A stretch of DNA of 64,000 nucleotides from Vogesella sp. LIG4 (GCF_900090205.1 NZ_LT607802.1:4083243-4147242); one strand, 5' to 3'. Counted from the first letter of the stretch, positions 46,825 through 56,135 are shown. Notes: a model not told the origin generated them from the letters alone. Numbers and translations: made by a program.

Positions 46825-47214
46825 CTAGCTGAAATCAACCATCGGCGCCTGTGCCAGCGGCAAGCCACCGGCCAGCCAGGCATCAAGCCCGCCAGCCAGC
46901 GAAACCACCCGGCAATACCCCATCTCCTGCAACGCTCTGGCCGCCAGCGCGGCACGGCCACCGCTCTTGCAATACAGCAGCAGCGGGCGATCGCCATCCG
47001 CCAGCGCCGGATCGGCGGACAGGCGGAACTCCAGCACCCCACGCGGAATATTCACGGCTCCCGCCAGGTGGCCGGCGGCGTATTCGTCCGGTTCGCGCAC
47101 GTCGATCACCAGCTGCATGGCGCTTGCCAACTGTTGCTGCAGCTGTTGCGGGGAACATTCCTGGATCTGCGCCCTGGCAGCCATTGCCAGGTCGTGAGCG
47201 GTGTGCTTGAGCAT
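46825..47214 (-). CDS. single-domain rhodanese
   Basis: A 129-residue sulphurtransferase-type protein: VIDVREPDEYAAGHLAGAVNIP and the active-site loop LLYCKSGGRAALAA with its catalytic cysteine. No signal peptide. The start at 47214 has an AAGGAGG ribosome site six bases upstream; a longer open frame to 47364 is not needed. It is divergent from an RND efflux operon that itself ends with another rhodanese gene, which suggests a shared sulphur-related role. Confidence 0.88.
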   Translation of the reverse strand: MLKHTAHDLAMAARAQIQECSPQQLQQQLASAMQLVIDVREPDEYAAGHLAGAVNIPRGVLEFRLSADPALADGDRPLLLYCKSGGRAALAARALQEMGYCRVVSLAGGLDAWLAGGLPLAQAPMVDFS

Positions 47215-47336
47215 TGCGGCCTCCTTAAGAAAGTGAAACAGCCAGTCTGCATCCGGGTTGCTGGCTGCCCTGACTTGTATATTATCATTTTTTATATTAT
47301 GTTTTGCGAAATACAAATCACCCGGAGAACATTCCC
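47215..47336. promoter_or_regulatory. divergent promoter between rhodanese and RND operon
   Basis: A very AT-rich 122-base gap. TATATTAT occurs twice (47278-47285 and 47293-47300) as a direct repeat 15 bases apart, a possible regulator site overlapping the promoters. Confidence 0.6.
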
Positions 47337-48380
47337 ATGTTCCGCTGCCATCCACCACGCTCAAGCCTGCTGGCCACCGGCCTGCTTGCCATACCGCTGG
47401 CGCTGCAGGCCGCCCCGCTGGCCACCCTGCAGCTGGGTGGCAGCAGCGCCGTACAGCAATACCGCATCCAGGGCGTGATCCAGTCGCAGCGCAGCGCGCA
47501 GCTGTCGGTACCGGTAGCCGGCCGGCTCACCCGCCTTGCCGCCCACGCCGGGCAAGCGGTGAAAGCCGGCCAGCTGCTGGCACAGGTGGATGGCGAAGCG
47601 GCTCAGCAGAATGCCGCCGCCGGCCAGGCGCAGATTGCTGCGGCCAACGCCCAGCTGGAGCAGGCGCGCCGCGACTACCAGCGCAGCGCCAGGCTCGCCG
47701 CCGAGCACTTCCTGAGCGGCGCGGCGCTGGATCAGGCCGGCGCACAGCTGAAGACCGCCGAAGCGCAGGCACGCGCGCAGATCGCCTCTGCCCGCGCCGC
47801 CGGCGCCCAGGCCGGCTTGTACCGCCTCACCGCACCGTTTGCCGGCACCATCGCCCGCGTCAACGGCGACCAGGGTGCGCTGGCGATGCCGGGCCAGTCC
47901 ATCGTGGAGCTGTACGACCCCACCGCGCTGCGGGTGGAGCTGCAGCTGCCGGCCAGCGCCTATGTCGACATCCGCCAGGATGCGCCGGTGAGCCTGAGCT
48001 GGCGCGGCCAGGCGCTGAAGGTTGGCCGCATCGAGTGGTTCCCCGCCGCGGATGCCGGCAGCCAGACCCGCACCGTGCGCATCAACCTGGCCGCCGGCAG
48101 CCAGCCGGTGGTGGGCGAGATGGCCAGCGCCAGCTTCACTACCCGCGGCAAGGCCGACGTGCGCCTGAGCGTGCCGGCCGGTGCCGTGAGCCACCAGCGC
48201 GAATTCGATGCCGTCTACGTGGTGGATGCCACCGGCAAGCCCAGCCTGCGCTATGTGCGGCTGGGCGCGCCACAAGGCGATAGCTACCCGGTGCTGTCCG
48301 GCCTGAAGGCCGGTGAGCGCATTGCGGCCAACGCCGAACAGGCGGCTGCACTGACCATCACACACGCAGGTACACACTGA
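47337..48380 (+). CDS. RND efflux periplasmic adaptor (membrane fusion protein)
   Basis: A 347-residue adaptor. After a signal peptide (LATGLLAIPLALQAA) come the barrel-sandwich half motifs (RIQGVIQSQRSAQLSVPVAGRL and YRLTAPFAGTIARVNGDQGALA), a short alpha hairpin rich in Ala and Gln, and a beta-barrel domain. It links the inner-membrane pump to an outer-membrane channel, not encoded here. The ATG at 47337 has a GGAG site; a TTG at 47304 is an alternative. Its stop overlaps the pump start as TGATG. Confidence 0.9.
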   Translation: MFRCHPPRSSLLATGLLAIPLALQAAPLATLQLGGSSAVQQYRIQGVIQSQRSAQLSVPVAGRLTRLAAHAGQAVKAGQLLAQVDGEAAQQNAAAGQAQIAAANAQLEQARRDYQRSARLAAEHFLSGAALDQAGAQLKTAEAQARAQIASARAAGAQAGLYRLTAPFAGTIARVNGDQGALAMPGQSIVELYDPTALRVELQLPASAYVDIRQDAPVSLSWRGQALKVGRIEWFPAADAGSQTRTVRINLAAGSQPVVGEMASASFTTRGKADVRLSVPAGAVSHQREFDAVYVVDATGKPSLRYVRLGAPQGDSYPVLSGLKAGERIAANAEQAAALTITHAGTH

Positions 48381-51300
48381 TGCACGCCAGCGACAAGATG
48401 GGCATCGCCGGTCGGCTGGCGGCTTTTTTCCAGAACGCGCGCATCACCCCGCTGATCGCGCTGCTGGCGCTGCTGCTGGGCCTGTTCGCGGTGCTGGTGA
48501 CGCCGCGCGAGGAAGAGCCGCAGATCAACGTCACCATGGCCAATGTGCTGATCCCCTTCCCCGGCGCCAGCGCCGACAGCGTGGAAAGCCTGGTGGCCCA
48601 GCCGGCCGAGCAGGTGCTGGGGCAGATCGACGGCGTCGATCACATCTACAGCGTGTCGCGCCCCGGCATGGCGGTGATTACCGTGCAGTACAAGGTGGGC
48701 GTGCCGCGCATCGATGCGCTGGTGCGGCTGTACGACACGGTAAACAGCCATGCCGACTGGCTGCCGCCTGGCCTGGGCGTGGGCCAGCCGCTGATCAAGC
48801 CCAAGGGCATCGACGACGTGCCCATCGTCACCTTCACCCTGCACAGCCGCGACAACAGCCTGGGCAGCTTCGAGCTGGAGCGCATCGCCCACGCACTGGA
48901 AGGCGAGCTGAAGCGCGTGCCCGGCACCCGCGAGGTAAGCACCATCGGCGGCCCCGGCCAGGCCATCAACGTGAGCCTGCAACCGCAAAGGTTGGCCGCA
49001 ACCGGCCTGACGGTGGACGACCTGCGCCACGCACTGGCCGGCGCCAACTTTGCGCTGCCGCTGGGCCAGACCGTGGACCAGCGCGCCATCACGCTGGAGG
49101 CCGGCCCCTTCCTGCAGAACGCCCGGCAGGTGGCCGAGCTGATCGTGGCGGTGCGTAACGGCAAGCCGGTCTACCTGCGCGATGTGGCCGAGGTCAGCGC
49201 CGGCGCGCAGCAGCCATCGCGCTACGTGTGGTATGGCGATGCCAGGGGGGAGGCGCCGGCGGTAACCATCAGCATCACCAAGCAGCCGGGGCAGAACGCG
49301 GTGGATATCGCCGATGCGCTGCTCGCGCGCGTCCAGCAGCTTCACGGCAGCATGCTGCCGGACAACGTTGAAGTCACCCTCAGCCGCAACTACGGCGCCA
49401 CCGCCAATGACAAGGCGCAGAAGCTGATCCAGAAACTGGCGTTTGCCACCGCCTCGGTGGTGGCGCTGGTGATGCTGGCGCTGGGCCGCCGCGAAGCCGC
49501 CATCGTCGGCGTGGCGGTGATCCTCACCCTCACCGCCACCCTGTTCGCCTCCTGGGCCTGGGGCTTCACGCTGAACCGCGTGTCGCTGTTCGCGCTGATC
49601 TTTTCCATCGGCATCCTGGTGGACGATGCCATCGTGGTGGTGGAGAACATCCACCGCCACCGCCAGCTGCACCCGGCAGCCAGCCTGGGCGAGCTGATTC
49701 CGCGCGCGGTGGACGAAGTGGGCGGCCCCACCATCCTGGCCACGCTGACGGTGATAGCCGCACTGCTGCCGATGGCCTTCGTCTCCGGCCTGATGGGGCC
49801 GTACATGAGCCCGATCCCGATCAATGCCTCCATGGGCATGCTGATCTCGCTGGCCATCGCCTTCATCCTCACCCCGTGGCTGGCGCGACGCTGGCTGGCC
49901 ACGCCCCAGCAGCCGCACCACGGCTTGGCCGCAAAGCTGCAGCCGCTGGCCGGCAAGCTGTTCGCGCCCTTCCTGCACCCGCACAAAGGCGGCCGGGCAC
50001 GCACGCTGCTGTGGCTGGCCGTGGCCGGCATGGTGCTGCTGTCGCTGGCGCTGCCGGTGGCAAAACTGGTGGTGCTGAAGATGCTGCCGTTCGACAACAA
50101 GTCCGAGCTGCAGCTGGTGCTGGACATGCCGGCCGGCAGCCCGCTGGAAGACACTGCCGCGCTGATGAAGGACATGGGCGCCTGGCTGGGCAGGCAGCCG
50201 GAGGTGGTCGACTACCAGGCCTATGCCGGCGTGGCCGCGCCGATCAACTTCAACGGCCTGGTGCGCCAGTACTACCTGCGCAGCGGCTATGAAAGCGGCG
50301 ACATGCTGATCAATCTGCAGGACAAACACCAGCGCAGCGAGGCCAGCCACCGCATCGCGCTGCGCTACCGCCCGGCGCTCAGCGCCATTGCCAGCCGCTA
50401 CGGCGCACGCATCAAGCTGGTGGAAGTGCCGCCCGGCCCGCCGGTGATGGCGCCCATCGTGGCCGAAGTCTACGGCCCGTCCGCCGAAGGCCGCGCCGGC
50501 GTGGCGCAGCAGCTGGAGGCGCTGTTCAAGCGCAGCGGCCATATCGTGGACGTGGACAGCAGCGTGCAGCCGCAAGGCCCGAAAACCGTGCTGCTGATCG
50601 ACCGCGAAAAAGCCATGCAACGCGGCGTGCCGCAAGCCGACATCGTGACAACGTTGGCCGCAGGGCTGGGTGGCGACAACGCCACCTGGCTGCACGACAA
50701 CAGCAAGTACCCGGTGCCGGTGCAACTGCGCCTGCCGCTGGCGGCTCAGGCCGATACCGACGCGCTGCTGGCACTGCCGGTGCGCGCCGGCAATGGCAGC
50801 GTGCTGCCGCTATCCGAGCTGGTGCACGCGGTGCCGGCGGAGGTGGAGCGCCCCCGCATGCGCAAGGACGGCGTGGCGGTGGACTACGTGCTGGCCGACA
50901 TGGCCGGCGGCGAGGACAGCCCGCTGTACGGCATGTTCGAGATGCGCGGCCAGCTGGCCGCCATCAAGACCGCCAACCTGCAGCCGCTGGGCGAGTACTT
51001 CATCCACCAGCCGCAGGACACCCAGCGCCAGTACGCCATCAAATGGGACGGCGAATGGCAGATCACCTACGAAACCTTCCGCGACATGGGCGCCGCCTAC
51101 GCGGTGGGCCTGGTGCTTATCTACCTGCTGGTGGTGGCGCACTTCGGCTCCTACCTGATGCCGCTGATCATCATGGCGCCGATTCCGCTGACCCTGGTGG
51201 GGGTGATGCCCGGCCATGCGCTGCTGGGTGCGCCGTTCACCGCCACCAGCATGATCGGCATGATCGCGCTGGCCGGCATCATCGTGCGCAACTCCATCCT

Positions 51301-51571
51301 GCTGGTGGATTTCATCCGCCTGGAGGTGGCCGCCGGCAGGGATCTGGCCAGCGCGGTGGTGCGCTCCGCCGCCACCCGCGCACAGCCGATCGCCCTCACC
51401 GGCCTGGCGGCGATGACCGGCGCGCTATTCATCCTGGACGACCCTATCTTCAACGGCCTGGCCATCGCGCTGATCTTCGGCATCCTGCTCTCCACCCTGC
51501 TGACGCTGCTGGTGATTCCGCTGCTGTACTACATCGCCTTCCGTGGCCAGCCCGCGGAAACACAACCCTGA
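48380..51571 (+). CDS. RND efflux pump, inner-membrane permease
   Basis: A 1063-residue AcrB-superfamily pump with twelve predicted membrane helices and two large periplasmic loops. ITPLIALLALLLGLFAVLVTPREEEPQINV opens the first half, and the proton-relay helix is GILVDDAIVVVEN. It belongs to the HAE-like branch often found with a DUF2892 protein and a rhodanese, and its substrate is unknown. It is translationally coupled to the adaptor gene. Three copies of the repeated 9-base motif or its near variants lie inside, in different frames. Confidence 0.92.
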   Translation: MHASDKMGIAGRLAAFFQNARITPLIALLALLLGLFAVLVTPREEEPQINVTMANVLIPFPGASADSVESLVAQPAEQVLGQIDGVDHIYSVSRPGMAVITVQYKVGVPRIDALVRLYDTVNSHADWLPPGLGVGQPLIKPKGIDDVPIVTFTLHSRDNSLGSFELERIAHALEGELKRVPGTREVSTIGGPGQAINVSLQPQRLAATGLTVDDLRHALAGANFALPLGQTVDQRAITLEAGPFLQNARQVAELIVAVRNGKPVYLRDVAEVSAGAQQPSRYVWYGDARGEAPAVTISITKQPGQNAVDIADALLARVQQLHGSMLPDNVEVTLSRNYGATANDKAQKLIQKLAFATASVVALVMLALGRREAAIVGVAVILTLTATLFASWAWGFTLNRVSLFALIFSIGILVDDAIVVVENIHRHRQLHPAASLGELIPRAVDEVGGPTILATLTVIAALLPMAFVSGLMGPYMSPIPINASMGMLISLAIAFILTPWLARRWLATPQQPHHGLAAKLQPLAGKLFAPFLHPHKGGRARTLLWLAVAGMVLLSLALPVAKLVVLKMLPFDNKSELQLVLDMPAGSPLEDTAALMKDMGAWLGRQPEVVDYQAYAGVAAPINFNGLVRQYYLRSGYESGDMLINLQDKHQRSEASHRIALRYRPALSAIASRYGARIKLVEVPPGPPVMAPIVAEVYGPSAEGRAGVAQQLEALFKRSGHIVDVDSSVQPQGPKTVLLIDREKAMQRGVPQADIVTTLAAGLGGDNATWLHDNSKYPVPVQLRLPLAAQADTDALLALPVRAGNGSVLPLSELVHAVPAEVERPRMRKDGVAVDYVLADMAGGEDSPLYGMFEMRGQLAAIKTANLQPLGEYFIHQPQDTQRQYAIKWDGEWQITYETFRDMGAAYAVGLVLIYLLVVAHFGSYLMPLIIMAPIPLTLVGVMPGHALLGAPFTATSMIGMIALAGIIVRNSILLVDFIRLEVAAGRDLASAVVRSAATRAQPIALTGLAAMTGALFILDDPIFNGLAIALIFGILLSTLLTLLVIPLLYYIAFRGQPAETQP

Positions 51572-51583
51572 GAGGAAACCACC

Positions 51584-51811
51584 ATGACCATAGAACGCGC
51601 CATCCGCTTCTTCGCCGGCCTGATGATCCTGCTGTCGCTGGCGCTGGGCGCCGAGGCCAGCCCGCTGTTCGTCAGCACATACTGGTTGTGGCTCACCGCC
51701 TTCGTCGGAGCCAACCTGCTGCAGTTCTCGCTGAGCAACGTCTGCCCGCTGGCCATCCTGCTGAAAAAGCTGGGTGTGCCGGAGCAGGCCAGCTGCGGGG
51801 CCGGCAAATGA
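51584..51811 (+). CDS. DUF2892 membrane protein (YgaP transmembrane-like)
   Basis: 75 residues with two hydrophobic helices (about 10-27 and 33-50) and the family pattern MTIERAIRFFAGLMIL and LSNVCPLAILLKKLGV. DUF2892 is the membrane part of YgaP, where it is fused to a rhodanese; here the next gene is a separate rhodanese, so together they look like a split YgaP. It lies 12 bases after the RND pump gene, with a GAGG ribosome site. Confidence 0.88.
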   Translation: MTIERAIRFFAGLMILLSLALGAEASPLFVSTYWLWLTAFVGANLLQFSLSNVCPLAILLKKLGVPEQASCGAGK

Positions 51812-51869
51812 CCGCGTGGCGCCGGCAGATGCTGCATCCCGACACCCTCACCCGCAATGGAGCCCACCC

Positions 51870-52208
51870 ATGCTGCAGTGGCTGAAGAAGCTGTTCTCCC
51901 CCACCCCGGCGCCCAGCCTGCCGGCCGGCACCCTGCTGATCGACGTGCGCGAGCCGCAGGAATATGCCGCCGGCCACGCCCCCGGCGCCGTCAACATCCC
52001 GCTGGCGCAGCTGGGCAGCCAGATCGCCCGCCTGCGTGCCAGCCAGCCGCCGGCGCTGGTGCTGTACTGCGCCAGCGGCATGCGCAGCGCCGCCGCCTGC
52101 CGCCAGTTGCAGCAGGCCGGCTTTACGCAGGTATACAACGCGCGCACCCGGCAGCAGGCGGCGGCCTGGCTGCAACAGTCATCGTTTTGTCGCCCGGACA
52201 CGCCATAG
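51870..52208 (+). CDS. small rhodanese
   Basis: 112 residues with LLIDVREPQEYAAGHAPGAVNIP and active-site VLYCASGMRSAAAC. The N-terminus MLQWLKKLFS is amphipathic and may lie on the membrane near the DUF2892 partner. The ATG at 51870 has a GGAG site; a longer open frame from 51774 overlaps the DUF2892 gene. It is the last gene of the RND-DUF2892-rhodanese operon. Confidence 0.88.
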   Translation: MLQWLKKLFSPTPAPSLPAGTLLIDVREPQEYAAGHAPGAVNIPLAQLGSQIARLRASQPPALVLYCASGMRSAAACRQLQQAGFTQVYNARTRQQAAAWLQQSSFCRPDTP

Positions 52209-52223
52209 CCGCATCCGGGGCCA

Positions 52224-52300
52224 TGCGGCCAACCTTGGGGAGCCCGGATGCGCCACGCTGATCCGGACTACGGGCCGTGTTGTACACAAGGTTGGCCGCA
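52224..52300. repeat. widely spaced inverted motif pair
   Basis: TGCGGCCAACCTT (52224-52236) and AAGGTTGGCCGCA (52288-52300) are a perfect 13-bp inverted repeat with a 51-base spacer, between the convergent rhodanese and binding-protein genes. Confidence 0.8.
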
Positions 52301-52302
52301 AT

Positions 52303-52328
52303 AAAAAAACCCCTGCACGAGGCAGGGG
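52303..52328 (-). terminator. terminator of the amino acid binding protein gene
   Basis: The minus-strand stem CCCCTGC / GCAGGGG with a five-base loop is followed by seven T. Confidence 0.92.
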
Positions 52329-52356
52329 AAGCAGTCTTACCAGACCATGGAGAAAC

Positions 52357-53115
52357 TCAGTCTTCCAGCAGGCCATCCAGATGATGCTTCTTCAGCAGCG
52401 CTGCGTATTCACCGCTGCTCTTCACCTGGTCGATGGCCTTGTTGAAGCGCTCTTTCAGCGTGCCATCGCTCTTGCGCAGCGCTACCGCCACGCCCTCGCC
52501 CAGCACCTTGTCCTTGCGGCCGTCGAACACCGGGCCGGTGAAGGCGAACGGTTTGCCGTTGGCGGTATCCAGGAAGCCCTTCTGCAGCTGCACGGTGTTG
52601 CCGAAGGTAAGGTCGGCACGGCCGGAGGTCAGCTCCAGCATCGGGTCCTGCGCGTTCACGTAGCGCTTGATGGTGGCAGCCTTGAAGCTCTGGGTCACGT
52701 AGCGGTCCTGCGGGGTACCGGTCTGCACCGCGATCACCTTGCCCTTCAGGTCTGCGGACAGCTGCACGCCCTTGCGGCCAACGAAGCGGTTCTGCATCAG
52801 GTAGTACACCTTGCTGAAGTCCACCACCTTGCGGCGCTCGTCGGTGATGTTCATCGACGACATGATGGCGTCGTACTTCTTGGCCTGCAGGCCGGGGATC
52901 AGGCCGTCCCACGGCTGGTTGACCACCTCGCACGGCGTCGCCATGGCCTTGCACACGGCGTAGGCGAAGTCCACTTCGAAGCCGGCTACCTTGCCGCTGG
53001 CATCCACCAGTTCGAACGGCGGGTAAGTGGCATCGGTGGCGATGCGCAGCGGCTCGGCAGCCTGGGTCAGCAGCGGGGACAGCAGCAGTGCGGCAAATGC
53101 GATATTGCGTTTCAT
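52357..53115 (-). CDS. amino acid ABC transporter substrate-binding protein (family 3)
   Basis: 252 residues with a signal peptide cleaved near TQAAE. The mature protein has the family 3 pattern LRIATDATYPPFELVDASGKVAGFEVDFA, YDAIMSSMNITDERRKVVDFS and VAVQTGTPQDRY, as in lysine/arginine/ornithine or histidine binding proteins. No permease or ATPase lies beside it. It is 33 bases after a nitrilase-type gene on the same strand, so it may supply that pathway with substrate. Confidence 0.9.
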   Translation of the reverse strand: MKRNIAFAALLLSPLLTQAAEPLRIATDATYPPFELVDASGKVAGFEVDFAYAVCKAMATPCEVVNQPWDGLIPGLQAKKYDAIMSSMNITDERRKVVDFSKVYYLMQNRFVGRKGVQLSADLKGKVIAVQTGTPQDRYVTQSFKAATIKRYVNAQDPMLELTSGRADLTFGNTVQLQKGFLDTANGKPFAFTGPVFDGRKDKVLGEGVAVALRKSDGTLKERFNKAIDQVKSSGEYAALLKKHHLDGLLED

Positions 53116-53148
53116 GAGTTTCTCCAGAGATTTGTAGTAAGTGTCGAC

Positions 53149-53955
53149 TTAAAAGCGACGGTGTTGCAGCGCCGGCAGGCGCGTGCGCCAGGTCTGTTGC
53201 CTGTCTAGATCCAGTGTGGCCAGCGCAATGCCCTCGCCTTCGTCGTGGCAGGCCAGTACCTGCCCCCACGGGTCGATGATCATGCTGTGGCCGAAGGTGC
53301 GTTTGCCGCCCGGGTGCACGCCGCCCTGGCCGGGGGCGATGACGAAGGCGAGGTTTTCCACCGCGCGCGAACGCAGCAGCAGCTCCCAGTGTGCGAGACC
53401 GGTGGTGTGGGTGAAGGCGGCCGGGGCGGTGATCAGCGCCGGTGCCGGGCCGTGGCGGTACAGCTCGGGGAAGCGCAGGTCGTAGCACACCGACAGCCGC
53501 ATGCTGCCCCATGGCGTGTCGGCGCTGGTGATCTCGCTGCCCGGCTGCATGGTGTCGGCCTCGGCGTAACGCTCCTTGCCGTCATCGAAGCCGAACAGGT
53601 GGATCTTGTCGTAGCGCGCCGCGCACTGCCCCTGCGGGTTGTACAGCAGGCTGCTGTTGCAGAAGCGCTGCGGCTGGCTGCCCTGCAGCGGCAGGGTGCC
53701 GGCCAGCAGCCACACGCCATGACGCGCGGCCAGCGCCGCCATGCGCTGTTGCAGCGGGCCGGCGCCGAACGGCTCGGCAATGGCCAGCCGCGCCTGCTCG
53801 TCGCCCGGCATCAGGTAGAAGTATTCCGGCAGCGCCACCAGCTCGGCGCCACGGCTGGCAGCCTCGGCCACCAGCGCTTCGGCGCGCGCCAGGTTGGCCG
53901 CAAGCTCGTCGCCGGACACCATCTGCACGGCGGCGGCGGTAAAGGTCTGGCTCAT
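53149..53955 (-). CDS. nitrilase-superfamily amidase (omega-amidase / Nit-like)
   Basis: A 268-residue carbon-nitrogen hydrolase with the Glu-Lys-Cys triad visible: Glu44 (ALPEYFY), Lys117 (YDKIHLF) and Cys157 (VCYDLRFPELYR). This branch includes deaminated-glutathione amidases and omega-amidases that hydrolyse 2-oxoglutaramate or alpha-ketosuccinamate. It sits ten bases after an aminotransferase gene on the same strand, the classic partner of an omega-amidase in glutamine transamination and methionine salvage. The pairing is the main support for that role. Confidence 0.88.
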   Translation of the reverse strand: MSQTFTAAAVQMVSGDELAANLARAEALVAEAASRGAELVALPEYFYLMPGDEQARLAIAEPFGAGPLQQRMAALAARHGVWLLAGTLPLQGSQPQRFCNSSLLYNPQGQCAARYDKIHLFGFDDGKERYAEADTMQPGSEITSADTPWGSMRLSVCYDLRFPELYRHGPAPALITAPAAFTHTTGLAHWELLLRSRAVENLAFVIAPGQGGVHPGGKRTFGHSMIIDPWGQVLACHDEGEGIALATLDLDRQQTWRTRLPALQHRRF

Positions 53956-53965
53956 GCGGCGCTCC

Positions 53966-55120
53966 TCAGATGCGGCACAGGCGCTCGGCGCCGGCCTGCA
54001 GGGTGGCTTCGTCCTTGGCGAAGGACAACCGGATCACACGCTGGTCGGTGCCATCGCGGTAGAACGCCGACACCGGAATGGTGGCCACGCCGTGCTGGGT
54101 AATCAGCCGCTGCACGAAGTCGCTGTCGCTCTCGTCCGACAGGTGGGCGAAGCTCGCCAGCATGAAGAAACTGCCGCGGCTGGGGATCAGCTGCAGCGGC
54201 GAATCCTGCAGCGCGTTCACCAGGAAATCGCGCTTTTGCTGGTAGAAGGCCGGCAGCCCCAGGTAGTGCTCCGGCTCGGCCATCAGCCGCGCAATCGCGT
54301 ACTGCATCGGGGTATCGGCGGCGAACATGGCGAACTGGTGCACCTTGCGGATCTCGTCCATCAGCGCCTGCGGCGCCAGGCAGTAACCTAGCCGCCAGCC
54401 GGTAACGTGGAAGGTCTTGCCGAAGGAGGTGACCACCACCGAGCGTGCGGCCAACCTTGGGTGGCGGCTCATGCTGTGGTGCAGCTCGCCGTCGAATACC
54501 ACGTGCTCGTACACCTCGTCGGACAGCACCACGATGTCGGTGCCCTCGGTAATGGCCTCCAGCCGCGCCACGTCGGCGGCGCCCAGCACGGTGCCGGTGG
54601 GGTTGTGCGGGGTGTTGAGCAGGATCATGCGCGTGCGCGGGGTGATGCGCGCCGCCACTTCGTCCCAGGGGATGGCGAAATCCGGCGCCGCCAGCTTGAT
54701 CACCACCGGAGTGGCGCCCTGCAGCTCGATCATCGGAATGTAGCTGTCGAAGGCCGGCTCGAACACGATCACTTCGTCGCCTTCGTGCACCAGTGCGGTG
54801 ACCGCCGAGAACAGCGCCTCGCTGGCGCTGGCCATTACGGTGACTTCGCTGTCCACATCGTAGCGCTGGCCGTACAGCGCCTCCACCTTGTCGACGATGG
54901 CCTGGCGCAGCACCGGCAGGCCGCTCATCGGTGCGTACTGGTTGTGGCCGGCCTGCATCGCCTCGTGGGCGTAGCGCACCAGCGCCTCGCTGCACGGGAA
55001 GTTGGGCGCGCCCTGCGACAGGTTGATGGCCTGGTGCTTGGCGGCCAGCTGGCCGATGACGGTGAAGATGGTAGTGCCGACGTGCGGCAGCTTGGAGCGT
55101 TGGGCAATGGGGGTGTGCAT
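53966..55120 (-). CDS. PLP aminotransferase (YbdL / methionine-glutamine transaminase type)
   Basis: A 384-residue fold-type I aminotransferase with INLSQGAPNFPC, LNTPHNPTG, LSDEVYEHVVFD and the PLP lysine Lys235 in SFGKTFHVTGWRLGY. It resembles YbdL and MtnE-type enzymes, which transfer amino groups from methionine, phenylalanine or glutamine to 2-oxo acids. With the downstream omega-amidase-like gene it could form a glutamine transaminase pathway. It is divergent from a LysR-type regulator, the likely controller. Confidence 0.9.
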   Translation of the reverse strand: MHTPIAQRSKLPHVGTTIFTVIGQLAAKHQAINLSQGAPNFPCSEALVRYAHEAMQAGHNQYAPMSGLPVLRQAIVDKVEALYGQRYDVDSEVTVMASASEALFSAVTALVHEGDEVIVFEPAFDSYIPMIELQGATPVVIKLAAPDFAIPWDEVAARITPRTRMILLNTPHNPTGTVLGAADVARLEAITEGTDIVVLSDEVYEHVVFDGELHHSMSRHPRLAARSVVVTSFGKTFHVTGWRLGYCLAPQALMDEIRKVHQFAMFAADTPMQYAIARLMAEPEHYLGLPAFYQQKRDFLVNALQDSPLQLIPSRGSFFMLASFAHLSDESDSDFVQRLITQHGVATIPVSAFYRDGTDQRVIRLSFAKDEATLQAGAERLCRI

Positions 55121-55232
55121 GATGTCTCGCCGCGTTGTGGTGTTATGGCGCTATTCAACGCGATGAGGACTTGTGCGACAAACGATTTATCGGCATGTTA
55201 TGGCTGAGAAAATTTCAGTCATGGAGCGCAGC

Positions 55233-56135
55233 ATGCCGCGCAAGACCCCTCCCCTGTACGCACTGTCGGTATTCGAGGCCGCCGCCCGCCACCAGAGCTT
55301 CACCCGCGCGGCCAACGAGCTGTGCCTGACCCAGGGCGCGGTGAGCAAGCAGGTGGCACAGCTGGAGGCGCATCTTGGCTACCCGCTGTTTCACCGCTAT
55401 GCGCGCAGCCTGCGGCTGTCGGCGCAGGGCGAGCTGCTGCTGTCCTATGTGCAGCGCGGTTTCCAGGTGCTGGAACAGGGCATGGACGCGGCAGCGGCGC
55501 TGACCACGCAGCTGCGCATCAAGGCGCCCAGTTGCGTGGTGCGCTGGTTGCTGCCGGCGCTGCGCGACTTTGCCGGCCAGGCGCCGGATATTCCGGTGCA
55601 GCTGGCCGGAGTGCATGATCACTCGGTGAATTTCGCGCAAGAAGACGTGGACCTCGCCATTGTCTACAAGCCGCGCACGGCACTGGCAGACAACGAACAG
55701 CTGCTGTTCACCGAGGAGTTGACGCCGGTGCTGGCGCCACGGCTGCTGCAACAACTGGGCCTGCCGCTGCAGCGCGAGGCGGATCTGGCGCACTTCCCGC
55801 TGCTGCATCCCTCACACGACAAGCGCGACTGGCGGCAGTGGCTGGCCTGGCGCGGCGCCGGCACGGTGGACTACCGCGGCGGCACGGTGTTCGACACCCT
55901 GGACCAGGCGATGAACGCCGCGCTGCAGGGCTACGGCATCACCCTGGGCGACATCACCCTGCTGGCGCCGGAACTGGCCGCCGGCGAGCTGCTGGCACCG
56001 TTCTCGCCGCCATGGCGCAGCGGCTACGCCTTTGCGCTGGCCTGCAAGCCGGACGAAGCCCGCCCGGCGGTGCATGCCGTACGTGACTGGCTGCTGGCGC
56101 GCTGCGGTGAACACGCCACCACGGCCGCAACCTAG
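55233..56135 (+). CDS. LysR-type regulator (GcvA-like)
   Basis: About 300 residues with a LysR helix-turn-helix (ALSVFEAAARHQSFTRAANELCLTQGAVSKQVAQLEAHLG) and a substrate-binding domain of the GcvA/AmpR type. Possible in-frame starts are 55173 (GTG), 55200, 55221 and 55233; the last has a GGAG ribosome site six bases upstream and gives the normal length. It is divergent from the aminotransferase, amidase and binding-protein genes and probably regulates them. Confidence 0.9.
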   Translation: MPRKTPPLYALSVFEAAARHQSFTRAANELCLTQGAVSKQVAQLEAHLGYPLFHRYARSLRLSAQGELLLSYVQRGFQVLEQGMDAAAALTTQLRIKAPSCVVRWLLPALRDFAGQAPDIPVQLAGVHDHSVNFAQEDVDLAIVYKPRTALADNEQLLFTEELTPVLAPRLLQQLGLPLQREADLAHFPLLHPSHDKRDWRQWLAWRGAGTVDYRGGTVFDTLDQAMNAALQGYGITLGDITLLAPELAAGELLAPFSPPWRSGYAFALACKPDEARPAVHAVRDWLLARCGEHATTAAT

